From NCBI GenBank assembly GCA_001599295.1, contig BCGN01000004.1, positions 1,241,676 through 1,305,675 of the forward strand: a stretch of 64,000 nt of DNA, in the 5' to 3' direction. Numbering within the stretch: the first letter of the stretch is position 1; the number at the start of each line of letters is the position of its first letter. This DNA is from Sporopachydermia quercuum. Taxonomy: Eukaryota > Ascomycota > Sporopachydermiomycetes > Sporopachydermiales > Sporopachydermiaceae. This document shows positions 32,180 to 43,757 of the stretch, one piece after another. The position numbers were made by a program, and so were the translations under genes. The notes beneath the pieces are model-generated. The model saw nothing but the letters and a program-made list of their open reading frames with translations, was not told where the DNA came from and did not search any database.

Positions 32180-34366
32180 GATAATCTTGTCAGGAAAGCA
32201 GAGAGAAGCAATTATCAGCTTAACAAGAAGACCAGTGAGATGAACAAAGTGAAGGAAATCTACTATCTTCCTTAATTGGTAGACTACTGTGGTGTAAGAA
32301 TATTTTTGCCAAATGTGAGTAAATGAAAGAAAAGAAGGCAATTGTTCACTGCCTTCCTATATTGATATTATAACAATTAAATGTAGAACTAAATTTTATA
32401 ATACTGAGTGCTTCAGAAAGTGCTGTTTGTTGAAAGGATGATAGATTACCGAACGATCAATGTTCACTCACATATTTGGCTAAGTAGACCTCTGTTNTCT
32501 TGAAACAATATTGATCTACGCGAAAACTATCAAGATTATATACAGCTTTGAGCTAGAAGAATCTCAAAGACTTATCTATAAATTATGAATATCTAAATCA
32601 ATGAATACCGGCTGAATGACCTTGTTTTCTTGAACTACTCTTTCAAATGTTCATACAATTTCTTGTGCTCATCTTCGGAGGTTACTATTTAAGTTTACAT
32701 GATGAGATGTATTATAATAACTTTAATTAAAGTGTATCAACTTTTTCAGTTATGTATGGGATAGAAAATAGAAGATATTATCTGAATACAGTGGAAAATA
32801 ACGATGAGTAAAAGAATATAACATTTCAACGCTTTGTTTTATATAACCAACAGCATTTCATTTTTGAGAAACAAAAGCGATTCTTACTAATCTCGTTGTA
32901 TTTACTTGACATATGCGATTATCTGTATAAGGGATATAATCCAACTTAAGATTTAACTTCATAACGTTAAATTTTAACCCAACTTTAATTTTCTTCCGCT
33001 TGCCCCAGAAAACATTTGATTCTATCGAAACCAACTCTCATAAAATACTCTGAAACTTACCATTATATTGAAAACAAGGAATATTAACCAGTTTTAAATA
33101 AATACTCTCTCTTAATAATATGAAAAATTATAAGTTTATAAGTTTTCAATATCTACAAAATAAGTGCAATCCTGTTCTCGGTACTGCAATCTATCACATC
33201 CATTGATGCATAAATTCCACTAGTATTCTTCAATCCACCATTTTCAATACTTCGTTTACTCTTTAGTTAAATGACTTCCTATATCTGTTCTGAGTATATG
33301 AAAACTCTCCGTTTTATTATTTCGAATTGGCACATTTCCGAAGATTGCTTATCCGTTTCTCTATATTATACCGAATTCTTTTCTTCTCACTACACATCAC
33401 ACTAATTAAGAACCTCCATCCCTTTCACCTGTTCTTTCCCCTCAAATCGAGACGTGGAGTTTAGCTCTTACCTTGAATTGAAATTACACTCCGTGTTACC
33501 AATAGTTTGCTGGATTTCAAATAGAAATCAAATATGGAATGCTATTTGATATGAATTATTCAAGATTAACTTATTGAACAAATAAACATATATGTATATT
33601 TTATTCTTGCGGTCGTTATTATTTCTTGTGGGTAATGTATTNTCGGGAGGTATAGTTATTTCCTTTGTCTCCCTAACGTTCATGTCAGTTTCATGTCTCC
33701 ATTTAGACTAAAGTTCACGGAAAGGACATGCAGTGTCATGCAACACTTTGACCACGACAAAATCCGCCGTGTCTTCGATAGAAAATATGACATCAAACTA
33801 CACAGCAATGACGGGGTTCTCGGTCCGATGAGATCCTTTAATCAGTAGTTATAATTGGAATTGACTACGACCCTTCAAACTGGATATTTGGGTTTATTTA
33901 TTCTACCGTAAAATAATTTTTATCTTTGTTGGCGAATTTGTGGATTTAGTCTTTTACATGGTTCACTATTGAACTGACTTAACCGCTCACAGTTGTCCGT
34001 CTGTCCCTGTTCCTACTGACTTCAATGTTCATGATACAAGAATTATCGGTATATTAGTTGATGTTTTCTTATAGCTTTATGAACCAGAATTGGTCATCAC
34101 ACAGACATTATACAGTTGAATATATACTTGATTTCTACCATCTAATAATAATATATACTTGAATGATATGATATATCTTGCGCTCTAAAATAAGTTTCTA
34201 TATACAAAGGCTGATTTTTCTTTCTGCTTCCCCGTCTTATTCTTGCACCCACTTTGAAAATGATATCAAGAGTTTTAGAATCATATCTGACTCTCTCAAT
34301 ACATTTTCCTTCTTTTTCTTTCCGCTACTCTCTTCATAACATTAANGAATTCGTTTACTTCCATCT
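32180..34366. other. 2.2-kb region between the two bZIP genes
   Basis: A long AT-rich upstream region of paralogue 1 with many short homopolymers. I see no supported gene, tRNA or strong repeat. Its length suits an extensively regulated transcription-factor gene, which is inference. Confidence 0.45.
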
Positions 34367-36703
34367 TCAGAGCTTAATTTTAACAGAATCCAAAAACGAA
34401 CTAACCCATTGAGTATTAACTCTAGGTAAACCTCCAACGACTCTCATATTAGCAATTAAAGCAGAAATCAAGGCATCAACATTAAACAACTCTAGTCCTC
34501 CTAAATCGTTGATCCGCTTCTCCAGATTGATCAGACTTGTCCAACCAGGAAATTCATTATCATCTTCAATTTTGCCCAACCATTGAGATCCTGCGACTGA
34601 GATTGGTAACTTTAAAACGTTCTGTATCTTTGGAATGAAAAAATCCGCGTCAAACTTCGGGGGGAATACTATATCTAATTGTTTTGTATTTCCTTGAATA
34701 AACAGTTCCAAGGTTGCTTTAGCTGCCAAACGGAATACTCTCTCTGCAAAAGACCATTGACAAAATACTGGCGTAGGAGGTAAATCAGATAATAACTCCA
34801 TCGTAGTACAAACTAATTCTGAGTGAGAACAAGTATTAGGCTCAACAATAGAAGTAATACATTTCACAACAGGAACTCCAACCAAATACTTTGGTGTATT
34901 GGGTGCTTCATTCTTTATTGTTTCAATAGAATAAGCTGCTGTAGAGTTGGTAGCAAAACCTGATGTGCATGAAGGATGGAAATTAAAGGTTCTGAAAGGC
35001 NAGTTTGTCAGTTGGTTCCATATTGTAGGATGAATATGAATACCTCCATCTGATCTAGATAAAGACTTCGGATTTGGAAAAGTGTTGAAGTAATGGTTGT
35101 CAGGTCCTGCAGATGACGCTGGTGAAATTAGTTGTTCATATTGTTGATGTTTGTTTTCATTTGGCAAATAGGATTGATTGTCTTCACTATTACCATCAAT
35201 GCCACTACTTTTCCCACTAGCTAGATCTTGAGGAATAGAGCATGATGCGATAGCTCTTGCGTGAGCACTAACTTTTTCAGTCATTTCATCACTATAAGAA
35301 GTGTCGGTTAATTTCTCAAGTACACGCCCTTGATCTTGAACGTTATTTCTTATGGGATGATTACTTTGGTTGTTAATAGTAATGAAATTAGTAGTATTAT
35401 TGCTATGGCCTTCAGTAGTAGAGTCTGGTGGTGAGCTCCAAGAAGGTATTGGTTGTCCCCCTGTTTGAAAATGTGATTGATGTTGATTTGCCATTGGGTC
35501 TTGAGAATGAACCATAGTCATTGGAGTGCTATTGACTCTTGAAAATACCGACAAGTCCACCTGTTGCGCTAACTGATTGATATTATCACTTGAAGAACTA
35601 TACCACGTATGACTTAGTGTTGATAGAACATTGTTGTCAATAGGAGAGTCAGGGGTATAACTAGCACTTCGCACCAAGCCATTTTGAATGCTGTTGTTGA
35701 TAGCAGAGCTCATATGTCTTGAGGTTGGAGTAGGGGTCCACCAATAGCCACCTTTACCGTCTTCCTCAGACGATGAAATAGTGCCTGTTGCGTTATTATC
35801 GTTACTTTGCTGTTGATGCTGGCTGATTGCCTGTAAATGGAGATGATGCTGCAACATNTGTGATTGAAGTAGTGATGATTGTTCACGATGTTGAAATTGT
35901 GCTTGATGTGGTTGTTGATGCAAATTAGTTAGCGATTGATTTTGAGACTGATGGTAANTAGTGCTACCACGAGGACATGCATAACTAGCAATACCAACGT
36001 TATTTCTATCGCTGGCATTACCATTAGCCACACCTTCCATTCGGATTGATTCGGAAGGCTGTAAATTCGTCTCTATCTCATTTGATAACGTTGTATCATT
36101 CGTAGGAAGTTTGCCATCGATTTCTTTAGCCTCTAATGCATATTGAAGCTCAAATTCATTCAAACTTTGGTAAGGTCCAACTTGTAGAAAATCTTGACTT
36201 CTTTTGATATGCAAACCGATCTTGTTTCCTAACCTACTGAATAATTGCATTACTTCAGTATTATTCTCCTTTACTGCTATTCCAACGCTTGTTTCATAGA
36301 ATTCAGAGAATAGGGTTTCGATATCATCGATTGTTGCCATGAGATATCTGGTCCTTTTGCGATAATACTCGGTTGCTGATTCTTTCTTCATACGATACGT
36401 TCTTTGAGCATTTCTTATCTGTTCTCGTCGTTTCTCGGAATGCTTATTATCTGACTCGTTCAAGCGAGGCCTGCCATATTTCCTTCGTTTGGATGATGAA
36501 ACTGTCTCACTCAAACTATCTCTACCGCCATTATTTGAATTCGATTTTCTCAAAATTGAATCCACGCTTGGCGATTCAGTTCTATTTGTTGATGTTACTG
36601 ATTTCTTAATTCCTATTTCATTTTCAACCTCTTGTGATGAACGCGCTGAGTCACTGAACGAAGATGGCGTATCCGATGGCGGCGCCATTTCGAATTTTAA
36701 CAT
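34367..36703 (-). CDS. bZIP transcription factor (fungal, GRPRLN type), paralogue 2
   Basis: A 778-aa predicted regulator sharing its layout with the gene downstream: GRPRLN (residues 77-82), basic region EKRREQIRNAQRTYRMKKE, then a coiled-coil-like helix (about 115-145) with FSEFYETSVG. The middle (about 200-560) is disordered, rich in Gln, His, Asn and Ser (HQSQNQSLTNLHQQPHQAQ), typical of activation or condensate-forming regions. The C-terminal domain contains CTTMELLSDLPPTPVFCQW and ends with GGLELFNVDALISALIANMR, homologous to the end of paralogue 1. Three ambiguous residues come from single N bases. A Met at residue 6 is an alternative start. It differs from paralogue 1 chiefly by this long insertion. 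Confidence 0.82.
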   Translation of the reverse strand: MLKFEMAPPSDTPSSFSDSARSSQEVENEIGIKKSVTSTNRTESPSVDSILRKSNSNNGGRDSLSETVSSSKRRKYGRPRLNESDNKHSEKRREQIRNAQRTYRMKKESATEYYRKRTRYLMATIDDIETLFSEFYETSVGIAVKENNTEVMQLFSRLGNKIGLHIKRSQDFLQVGPYQSLNEFELQYALEAKEIDGKLPTNDTTLSNEIETNLQPSESIRMEGVANGNASDRNNVGIASYACPRGSTXYHQSQNQSLTNLHQQPHQAQFQHREQSSLLQSXMLQHHLHLQAISQHQQQSNDNNATGTISSSEEDGKGGYWWTPTPTSRHMSSAINNSIQNGLVRSASYTPDSPIDNNVLSTLSHTWYSSSSDNINQLAQQVDLSVFSRVNSTPMTMVHSQDPMANQHQSHFQTGGQPIPSWSSPPDSTTEGHSNNTTNFITINNQSNHPIRNNVQDQGRVLEKLTDTSYSDEMTEKVSAHARAIASCSIPQDLASGKSSGIDGNSEDNQSYLPNENKHQQYEQLISPASSAGPDNHYFNTFPNPKSLSRSDGGIHIHPTIWNQLTNXPFRTFNFHPSCTSGFATNSTAAYSIETIKNEAPNTPKYLVGVPVVKCITSIVEPNTCSHSELVCTTMELLSDLPPTPVFCQWSFAERVFRLAAKATLELFIQGNTKQLDIVFPPKFDADFFIPKIQNVLKLPISVAGSQWLGKIEDDNEFPGWTSLINLEKRINDLGGLELFNVDALISALIANMRVVGGLPRVNTQWVSSFLDSVKIKL

Positions 36704-39544
36704 TTACTACTGGCGTTGCTACTACAGAGACCAATTCACGGTATCTCATAAAATTATTCTAATTAGCATTCCTACCTCTTATCAAGAATTAATTAATACT
36801 TGATGTTGAAAACTGTGGATGCTCTATGACGCTGTATTGTAGGCTTCAATAAAGACAATAACAACGAGTTTTTGAATGAGTAATATTATATAAATCACTC
36901 CTGAAAATCAATAATATAAAAACTTCTTCTGTTCAAATATACCAGTTTATTACTTCCAAAACCATTAATTTATTCTTACTTCTATCATTTGCTAATAAAA
37001 TAAAAGAAATTCGTTTTCCTCCATTCATTTAAAACCAAACATTTCATATGCATTAGGCTGAGTATATCAGATGGGTTAACACACACAATATTGAAACAAT
37101 AGGAAATTAAAGGTGCGAATGACAAACAAGGCCAAGATTTGCCAGATGGGTACAGAATTGTAGTGCGAGGTTGATTACAGAAAAAAAATGGTAATAAAGT
37201 TAGAATAAATCTCAGCTAGCTGAGGATAAGCTTTCTGAGTTTAATGGTACTTCACCAGTTTTCAGGAGAAAATATTCTTCAGGATATCTCATAGGAAAGG
37301 AAAATGATTTATTAACTTGACTCAATGAATTATTGAGGATTAGGAGAGAGAGAAAATGAGTATGTAAATTGCTTTATAGCACAGAAGTTTTGAGGAGATT
37401 TGAATAGCACGAAAATGGTGAAGATAGATACTTAATTAGAAAAATAGATTGTGTGTTGGTTTAAGGATGGCACTNGGAGCAGGACGGTGGAGAGCGAACA
37501 AAATTATCATTGGTACCTTGCTCGGAGTATATTTTTGATATCAATAAGGTACTGTTAAAGAATGAAATGAGTTATTAAAGTAGTAAAATAGAAGGTTGTT
37601 CAAATCAAGACTTGAAGAGTTCCTAATAGAGTAGACAGGAATTAACTAATAATCGGAAATCTTATCCTCGGAACAACTTTTTGGCGACAAATCAAACGGC
37701 GGTATCTAATGTCAAATGGGGGTTTCCATTCGATTCCTTTTGATCAAACTAAGGTGATGGTAGTTTAATTTCAATTAGGCTTTGCCACCTCAAACTTAGA
37801 CAGTTTGGATTGCTGATTTTTTTGGGCAAATCCATTTTTGAAAGATGGCATTTGGATTACTTCTATTATTTCGAAGATGATAATCGAAAATTGTAATTTC
37901 AACTAACTATAGAAATATGAGATCTTGTCAAACTTCGTAAAGAAAAGGAGAACGATGAATTAAATCCAAATCAGGTAGGTCAAATGACATTAACTGTAAG
38001 GTCTAATTAAATATCTTCTATTTCATGACCCTCGATTAAATAAATTCACTTAAGAATGACAGAGCTTTCACAGTAGCATTGAGAAGTCCGATATTCGCGA
38101 GAAACCTCGGGCTGATTTTAGAGATAGCACAGTGCATTGAATCAATATTCACTTTCAACCTAGCTAATGAATGAATAATTTTGTTCCTATTATTATTTTG
38201 GTAATATTTCAATGATTAAATAAATAATGACTGGTAGTTTATTTTTGGGAGTATTCAAAGATACATTGATAATGAAAGATCGCTGAATTGAACTGGATAA
38301 GGTTCTAACCGTTGAAACTTAGTGAGGCTTCATTTTTGTTTAAGGGAAAACAAAATAATTTCAGATGGCAGAGATAAAATTCTAAGCCAAAGCTTGAAAA
38401 CTTTCTTTAACTCTAAAAATTGGATATGCGCACAGTTATTTGATCTTGCACGTTGACAAAAAGCTTAGCATGTTTGTTATGAAACTTATAGTAGAAAGAA
38501 CATCAAAGGAAATGATGAAACGAAACACAAACTATAAGGTGATATGAGAACTGTCGAAACAAACTGTTATTTTTCATTATCCTATTACTTTACGTTAAGG
38601 TTCAAACTAGAGTTATTGCTGTAATCTTATTTGGTACTGTAAATTGAATTATAACTGAGTGTGTAGGTAATAGATAAATTATCTTTGTTGAGTGAATGAC
38701 CCATTTCAGGACATCTTTAGATATATCTTACTTACTGAATATAAGGGAATAATTCAACCATAGTTCCCAAAATTTTTCGTAGTTCTACATAAGCTATATC
38801 TCCTTTCAATGAACAGATCTTCGAGTGTGCTTCTCCAAACTAAAACCTATGACCTAACTTTGTTAGGTTTCTCTTCACCATTCTTCGTCATTACCTCAAA
38901 CCCTATTTCATTGCTCTTCTCAATACTCAACACATCTCATTACTACAATGTAGTTACTAAAGGTATCAAAGACGAAACAATGAGACAGGCATTCAATCTT
39001 AGAAGATTTAAATAATAGAATAATAAAGGCTGGCTCATATATCAAATTCTCATAGACTGCTTTATACGCTAAGATCACCAATAATCATGAACTCATTGAA
39101 CTTCAGTAACTTCCTTCTCACATTATGTCTCCCTTCATGCACCTCTGATGTCCATTCCGGGTAACTTTACTTTCCTTCAGTTTGTGATTTTGGTACATTT
39201 GTAGATGATTAACCAAATACAAACAAATTGATAACAATGGATTACTACGTTAATGTATCAATTGGTGTATAATTATTCATCGTTGATAACCTATAAGTCT
39301 TATTGCAATCAGGGGGTTCTTGGTGGAGTTTTTTTATTACAGGAGATTCAGCTACTTTTTGGATGTATCATTGAAGTCAGAAAGTCTATTAGGATATCCA
39401 AGTAAGTAGCTTGGACTTGAATAGTGCCATAGAAAAAGTCAATGTGTCATCCACAGTTAGAAGTAATATAAATCAAGAAAACTATTCATTTTAATTCAGT
39501 TGATTGATAGTATAAAGTAAGATTTTTGGATCTGGATTGTCAAG
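36704..39544. other. 2.8-kb divergent region, bZIP paralogue 2 / SPT7
   Basis: The longest non-coding stretch here. It is AT-rich with one N. An open frame at 38809..39015 (68 aa) shows no domain or composition supporting a gene. Most of the length probably belongs to the bZIP promoter and leader. Confidence 0.45.
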
Positions 39545-42500
39545 ATGGTTGGCTCTTCAAGGTTGTCTCACGATATCACATCGTCTCTTCTGCAGCAGAA
39601 TATTGATAGTAAGGGTATCGGTCATGGAAGAACGAATCGTCTAGGTAAAATCAAACATGTGGACTTAAATCATGTATTGAACCCTTCTACAGATCTTTTA
39701 AATGTTTGGAGTGATAGTGATTACGAGAAGCTTTTTTCTTTAGCTACAGCAATTTTACAGAAAGAGTTATGGCGGCCTTACTTGTCAATGCAAGAATTCG
39801 AAATATTCAAACTAATAATTACTCTGAATGATTATCAATTATGGGAACAACTGTTAGATGGTCAATTGGATTTTGTTTTCTATAAGAAATCGAAGAAGAA
39901 AACAAATAAGCATGCCAGCTCAGAACTAAGTCGGGGGTATTCTATGGGTCATGACAGTTCTATAGATTTGAATGGTGATCACAATACCGGCACTAATGGG
40001 GTGGGTGGTTTGCCTACTGAGTCAGATATTGATTCAACTCGTTCTGCTACTCCCGGTATTCCTGATGCTGATATTGGAACAATATCGGGACTTCATTTAG
40101 ATGGAAAAGAGTCACTAATGAAAACTTTGAATTTGTATGCTGATCCTATTTCATTGTCTTTCAAGCTAAGATACATGTTATATGAAAAATCATTAGATAT
40201 AATGTACCTAGGTTTATTACATGATCGTAATTTAGATCTTTTGGCGAAAGAAAAGGGTCTATATGCTTTTAATGATCATTCTACTTTTAAGATTGCTGGA
40301 GACAATGACGATGAAGAAGATATAAGGGAACAAAGCTTGATAGATTATGACATATTGCTAAAAGTACACAAGTTTGCCAATGGCAGAGCTGAGAAAGGAG
40401 GTATCATTAAAATCAAAGNTGGAAACCATTCAACTGATGGCTCTAGGGTTTCGATAAGCAGTGGAATGAAAGAAATGTCAGCTTCAGTTCCAGTGATTGA
40501 ACAGACAAGGGATGAAGAAGATGATTATGATTTCGATCAAGAAGGTTCCAATGAAGAGAATAGCAAAGATGACCCTTTAAATACACCTACAAAGACAACT
40601 GGTACAAAAGTAGGATCGGAGAACATTTTACATGCTAATAATAATCTCAACTCATCAAGTAAAGAAGAAGATATGCAAACTGGAACGACCCCTCCTGATT
40701 CGGAACGGAAAGAGGAATTTCCTGAAGAAGAAGGAGTTTTTACCAGTGACGAGAATGGTAAAACATATCTAAAAGTAAAAATACGTAATCCGACAACCAC
40801 AGAAATTAAAAAGCATGAGGATAGTGTAAAACGAACTTTGGGAAGTGTTTTCCATGGTTATGAATACGATAAAGAAAGTATACTTAAACGCAAGCAACTT
40901 GAAGAATCCGATCGACAAATGGATAATGAATCTGAAGATATGAAACTAGGTTCAATTAATTTGGGAGCGGCCAATCTTAGTTTAAAACATTTACTTTCTT
41001 CTATAGAGGAGAAACGGGAAACGCTGGGTATGACTGATACAGAATTAAAAAATCTGATATTAGATGTTCGAAAGAATAGATCGAAATGGGCAAGCGATGA
41101 AAGAGTGGGCCAAGAGGAATTATATGAAGCAGCAGAAAAAGTAGTATTGGAATTAAGAGGGTATACTGAGCATTCCACAGCATTTTTGAATAAAGTGAGT
41201 AAACGTGATGCGCCAAACTACTTTAATGTTATTAAGCATCCAATGGATTTGAACACAGTGATGAAGAAATTGAAGTCTTTCCAATACAAAAGCAAAAAGG
41301 AGTTTGTTGATGATGTAATGCTTATATGGCAAAACTGCCTCACTTATAACTCAGATCCAAAGCATTTTCTAAGAGCCCACGCCATAGCTATGCAAAAGAA
41401 AACATTGACTTTAATTCCACTAATACCTGATATCGTTGTTCGTGATAAATCAGATATGGCTAATGATTTAGGAACACCAGCTCCAGATGAGAAAGAAGAA
41501 GTAAATGAAGAACAGGCAAGCAAACATTCTATTTTTGGAATGAGAGGCACATCAAGGAAAGGTGAAGGACATAAAAGTAAAAAGAGGAAACAGGAAGCTG
41601 ATGACTCATCTCAAACTAACAGTTCTGAATCCAATGAGGCTAAAAATAGTGATACAAGAGAAACCTCTACTGCACGTTTAGAATCGCCGGAAGCTAATGA
41701 CACATCACAAGCTAATCCTCTAGATGAAACTGAAGAAGAAAGAGAGGGTGCAGAGAAAGATTTGTATGTTCAAACATGGAAGAACCTTACGGGTAAAGCA
41801 AGAGCAACTTTGAGTATTGCAAGAGGAGAGCTGTTCAAAGAAAATCGTATTCATTCTGATTCTAAAGCTATTTTCACATCTCCTGAAAAACTCAAAGAAC
41901 TGCAACTCGAAGAGAACCCAAAAAATATGGAGTTTGTTTTCACCAATTTGGACGAAATGGGTGTAAATCAGCCTTCCAGCGTACTTTCATTTAATCGAAG
42001 AAGAACAGATCTGAATAGTAATGGAACTAATAAGAGAAGTCGTACAACTTTACTAGATTCCATTAAATCATCTGAAGAGAATGGATCTAATGATTCCTTG
42101 ATGATAGAATATGAAGGTGGACCTGGAGTTCCAGCGGTTGAATTTTTAGGTAAAGATCCTAATCATGATGATGATTCCATGATCACTGGGTTTATGGCAG
42201 AAGGGGGAGGCAACAAAAGATCAGGATTTGCCGCACCTGTGAAAGGATTGAATGTAAAATTAAATGAGAATATACACGAGATTCAACAGATACGTAAGAT
42301 CTGTCATAAGATTTGGGTTTTAAGACAAATGCAGACACAAGCATTTATTCATCAAAATCAATTGACTGCTTATGAACCAGAGAAGCTGGAGGATACAGAT
42401 ATTGATTTGGAATCAAAGTTACCTAATCGTGATGTGTTCAATGATCAGGTTGCCAGAGTTGCTATGACAAGGGTGACCTCTAAACTGGCAATGCATAAAG

Positions 42501-43462
42501 GATTTGAGTCAACTGCTCCTTTTGTCTTGAATGCATTATCAGATATAGCATGTGATTATATGGCAAAGCTTGGTAGGAGTATGCAGATCCAGTTAGAAGG
42601 TCAAGGAGCTCATCGTATATTGGGAAACAAATTATCCTTGGAAAAAATACTTATGCTTACTTTATCAGAATGTGGTATATCAGGGCCTGATGCTTTAGAC
42701 ATTTATGTTGAAGAAGAGATCTTAAGGTTTGGATCTAAATTGCAAGAACACAGGAAGAAACTTTCTTCCTTTTTGGCCGATTTATTAAGACCAGGCTTCC
42801 AGCTATATACTGATAGTGCATTTTCTGATAATAGTGAACAGTTTATGACGGGTGACTTTTCTGATGAATTGGGTGAAGATTTCTTTGGCTTCAAAGAATT
42901 GGGTTTAGACAAAGAGTTTAATTTGCTCACAAGCTCTGTTCCATTACATTTACTACATTCTAGAATGACTAACTCATTCAACTTTTTCCAGGGAAATAAC
43001 AGAGGTTCAAACAAACATAAGGCTGATGAGCTATCTGAATATCCTAAGTTAGATCGCAGCATTGCTGAGAAACAAATTGAACTTATAAAACCATTTCTAC
43101 TTCATAGAGTTGAAGTTTATAACAATCAGTCGAAGTATGCTAATTCGATGAACAATGCTATAGCAAATATGGGACCCGGAAATGCACCTAAAGTGTTGGC
43201 TTATAGTGATGTTTGGGCATTGGATGATGACGATCTTTCAATCAAACAACGAAACCAACGGCCAAAGCTACCACCTACTGGTAAGATTTTGGGAGTGAAG
43301 CGGAAACTAATTTCGAAAGGGTTTTTCTTGCCTGAACCTGAACCCAAACCTGAACCCAAACCTGAACCCGAGTCTAATTTTGATTCATCATCTGTATCTA
43401 TTGAGTCAAGTAGTCTAGATGTTCCCTCAATATCGATATTGGTGAAGACTGAAGTTGTATGA
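39545..43462 (+). CDS. SPT7: SAGA subunit Spt7 with bromodomain
   Basis: Spt7 is a core scaffold of the SAGA co-activator: it pairs by a histone fold with Taf10, and its bromodomain can bind acetyl-lysine. The protein is 1305 aa, close to yeast Spt7 (1332). The N-terminal part contains LATAILQKELWRPYLSMQEF and long acidic tracts. The bromodomain spans about residues 525-630, with YFNVIKHPMDLNTVMKKLKS and IWQNCLTYNSDPKHFLR; the Asn in CLTYNS is the acetyl-lysine contact. The histone-fold region lies at about 965-1065 (VLNALSDIACDYMAKLGR, then LEKILMLTLSECGISGPDAL). The C-terminal tail has a short Pro-Glu-Pro-Lys repeat (43338..43370), within the region lost from the SLIK form in S. cerevisiae. 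One N (40419) makes one residue ambiguous. Confidence 0.96.
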   Translation: MVGSSRLSHDITSSLLQQNIDSKGIGHGRTNRLGKIKHVDLNHVLNPSTDLLNVWSDSDYEKLFSLATAILQKELWRPYLSMQEFEIFKLIITLNDYQLWEQLLDGQLDFVFYKKSKKKTNKHASSELSRGYSMGHDSSIDLNGDHNTGTNGVGGLPTESDIDSTRSATPGIPDADIGTISGLHLDGKESLMKTLNLYADPISLSFKLRYMLYEKSLDIMYLGLLHDRNLDLLAKEKGLYAFNDHSTFKIAGDNDDEEDIREQSLIDYDILLKVHKFANGRAEKGGIIKIKXGNHSTDGSRVSISSGMKEMSASVPVIEQTRDEEDDYDFDQEGSNEENSKDDPLNTPTKTTGTKVGSENILHANNNLNSSSKEEDMQTGTTPPDSERKEEFPEEEGVFTSDENGKTYLKVKIRNPTTTEIKKHEDSVKRTLGSVFHGYEYDKESILKRKQLEESDRQMDNESEDMKLGSINLGAANLSLKHLLSSIEEKRETLGMTDTELKNLILDVRKNRSKWASDERVGQEELYEAAEKVVLELRGYTEHSTAFLNKVSKRDAPNYFNVIKHPMDLNTVMKKLKSFQYKSKKEFVDDVMLIWQNCLTYNSDPKHFLRAHAIAMQKKTLTLIPLIPDIVVRDKSDMANDLGTPAPDEKEEVNEEQASKHSIFGMRGTSRKGEGHKSKKRKQEADDSSQTNSSESNEAKNSDTRETSTARLESPEANDTSQANPLDETEEEREGAEKDLYVQTWKNLTGKARATLSIARGELFKENRIHSDSKAIFTSPEKLKELQLEENPKNMEFVFTNLDEMGVNQPSSVLSFNRRRTDLNSNGTNKRSRTTLLDSIKSSEENGSNDSLMIEYEGGPGVPAVEFLGKDPNHDDDSMITGFMAEGGGNKRSGFAAPVKGLNVKLNENIHEIQQIRKICHKIWVLRQMQTQAFIHQNQLTAYEPEKLEDTDIDLESKLPNRDVFNDQVARVAMTRVTSKLAMHKGFESTAPFVLNALSDIACDYMAKLGRSMQIQLEGQGAHRILGNKLSLEKILMLTLSECGISGPDALDIYVEEEILRFGSKLQEHRKKLSSFLADLLRPGFQLYTDSAFSDNSEQFMTGDFSDELGEDFFGFKELGLDKEFNLLTSSVPLHLLHSRMTNSFNFFQGNNRGSNKHKADELSEYPKLDRSIAEKQIELIKPFLLHRVEVYNNQSKYANSMNNAIANMGPGNAPKVLAYSDVWALDDDDLSIKQRNQRPKLPPTGKILGVKRKLISKGFFLPEPEPKPEPKPEPESNFDSSSVSIESSSLDVPSISILVKTEVV

Positions 43463-43685
43463 ACTTAGTGCTTAACTTCTAAACACTCACATTGTATCAA
43501 TAACGTGTATAATTTTCAATCTGTAATGATATTTTTCATAATATTCGACTATCAGAGTCAATGTATTACTGATTGTAGTTCCATTTAATCATTTCAAATA
43601 CAATGATAAATTAGAAAAACTAAAAAGTTACAGAGATATTATGAATATAGATATGGAAACTAATCTGTTTGTTCCCACACAACAA

Positions 43686-43757
43686 GCCGTTGTAGTATAG
43701 TGGTTAGTACACTTCGTTGTGGCCGAAGAAACCTCAGTTCGATTCTGGGCAACGGCA
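43686..43757 (+). tRNA. tRNA-His (anticodon GTG)
   Basis: A 72-nt cloverleaf with acceptor GCCGTTG/CAACGGC, loop TTGTGGC (anticodon GTG) and T arm AGTTCGATTC. As usual for tRNA-His, the extra G at -1 is not encoded (the base before is A). A T-run from about 43766 (with one N beside it) is the terminator. It lies 220 bp after SPT7. No palindromic repeat is attached, unlike the other three tRNAs. Confidence 0.96.

Noticed and set aside
38809-39015. 68-codon plus-strand frame
   Set aside because: No domain, no conserved pattern, and the leader is far from any promoter cue.
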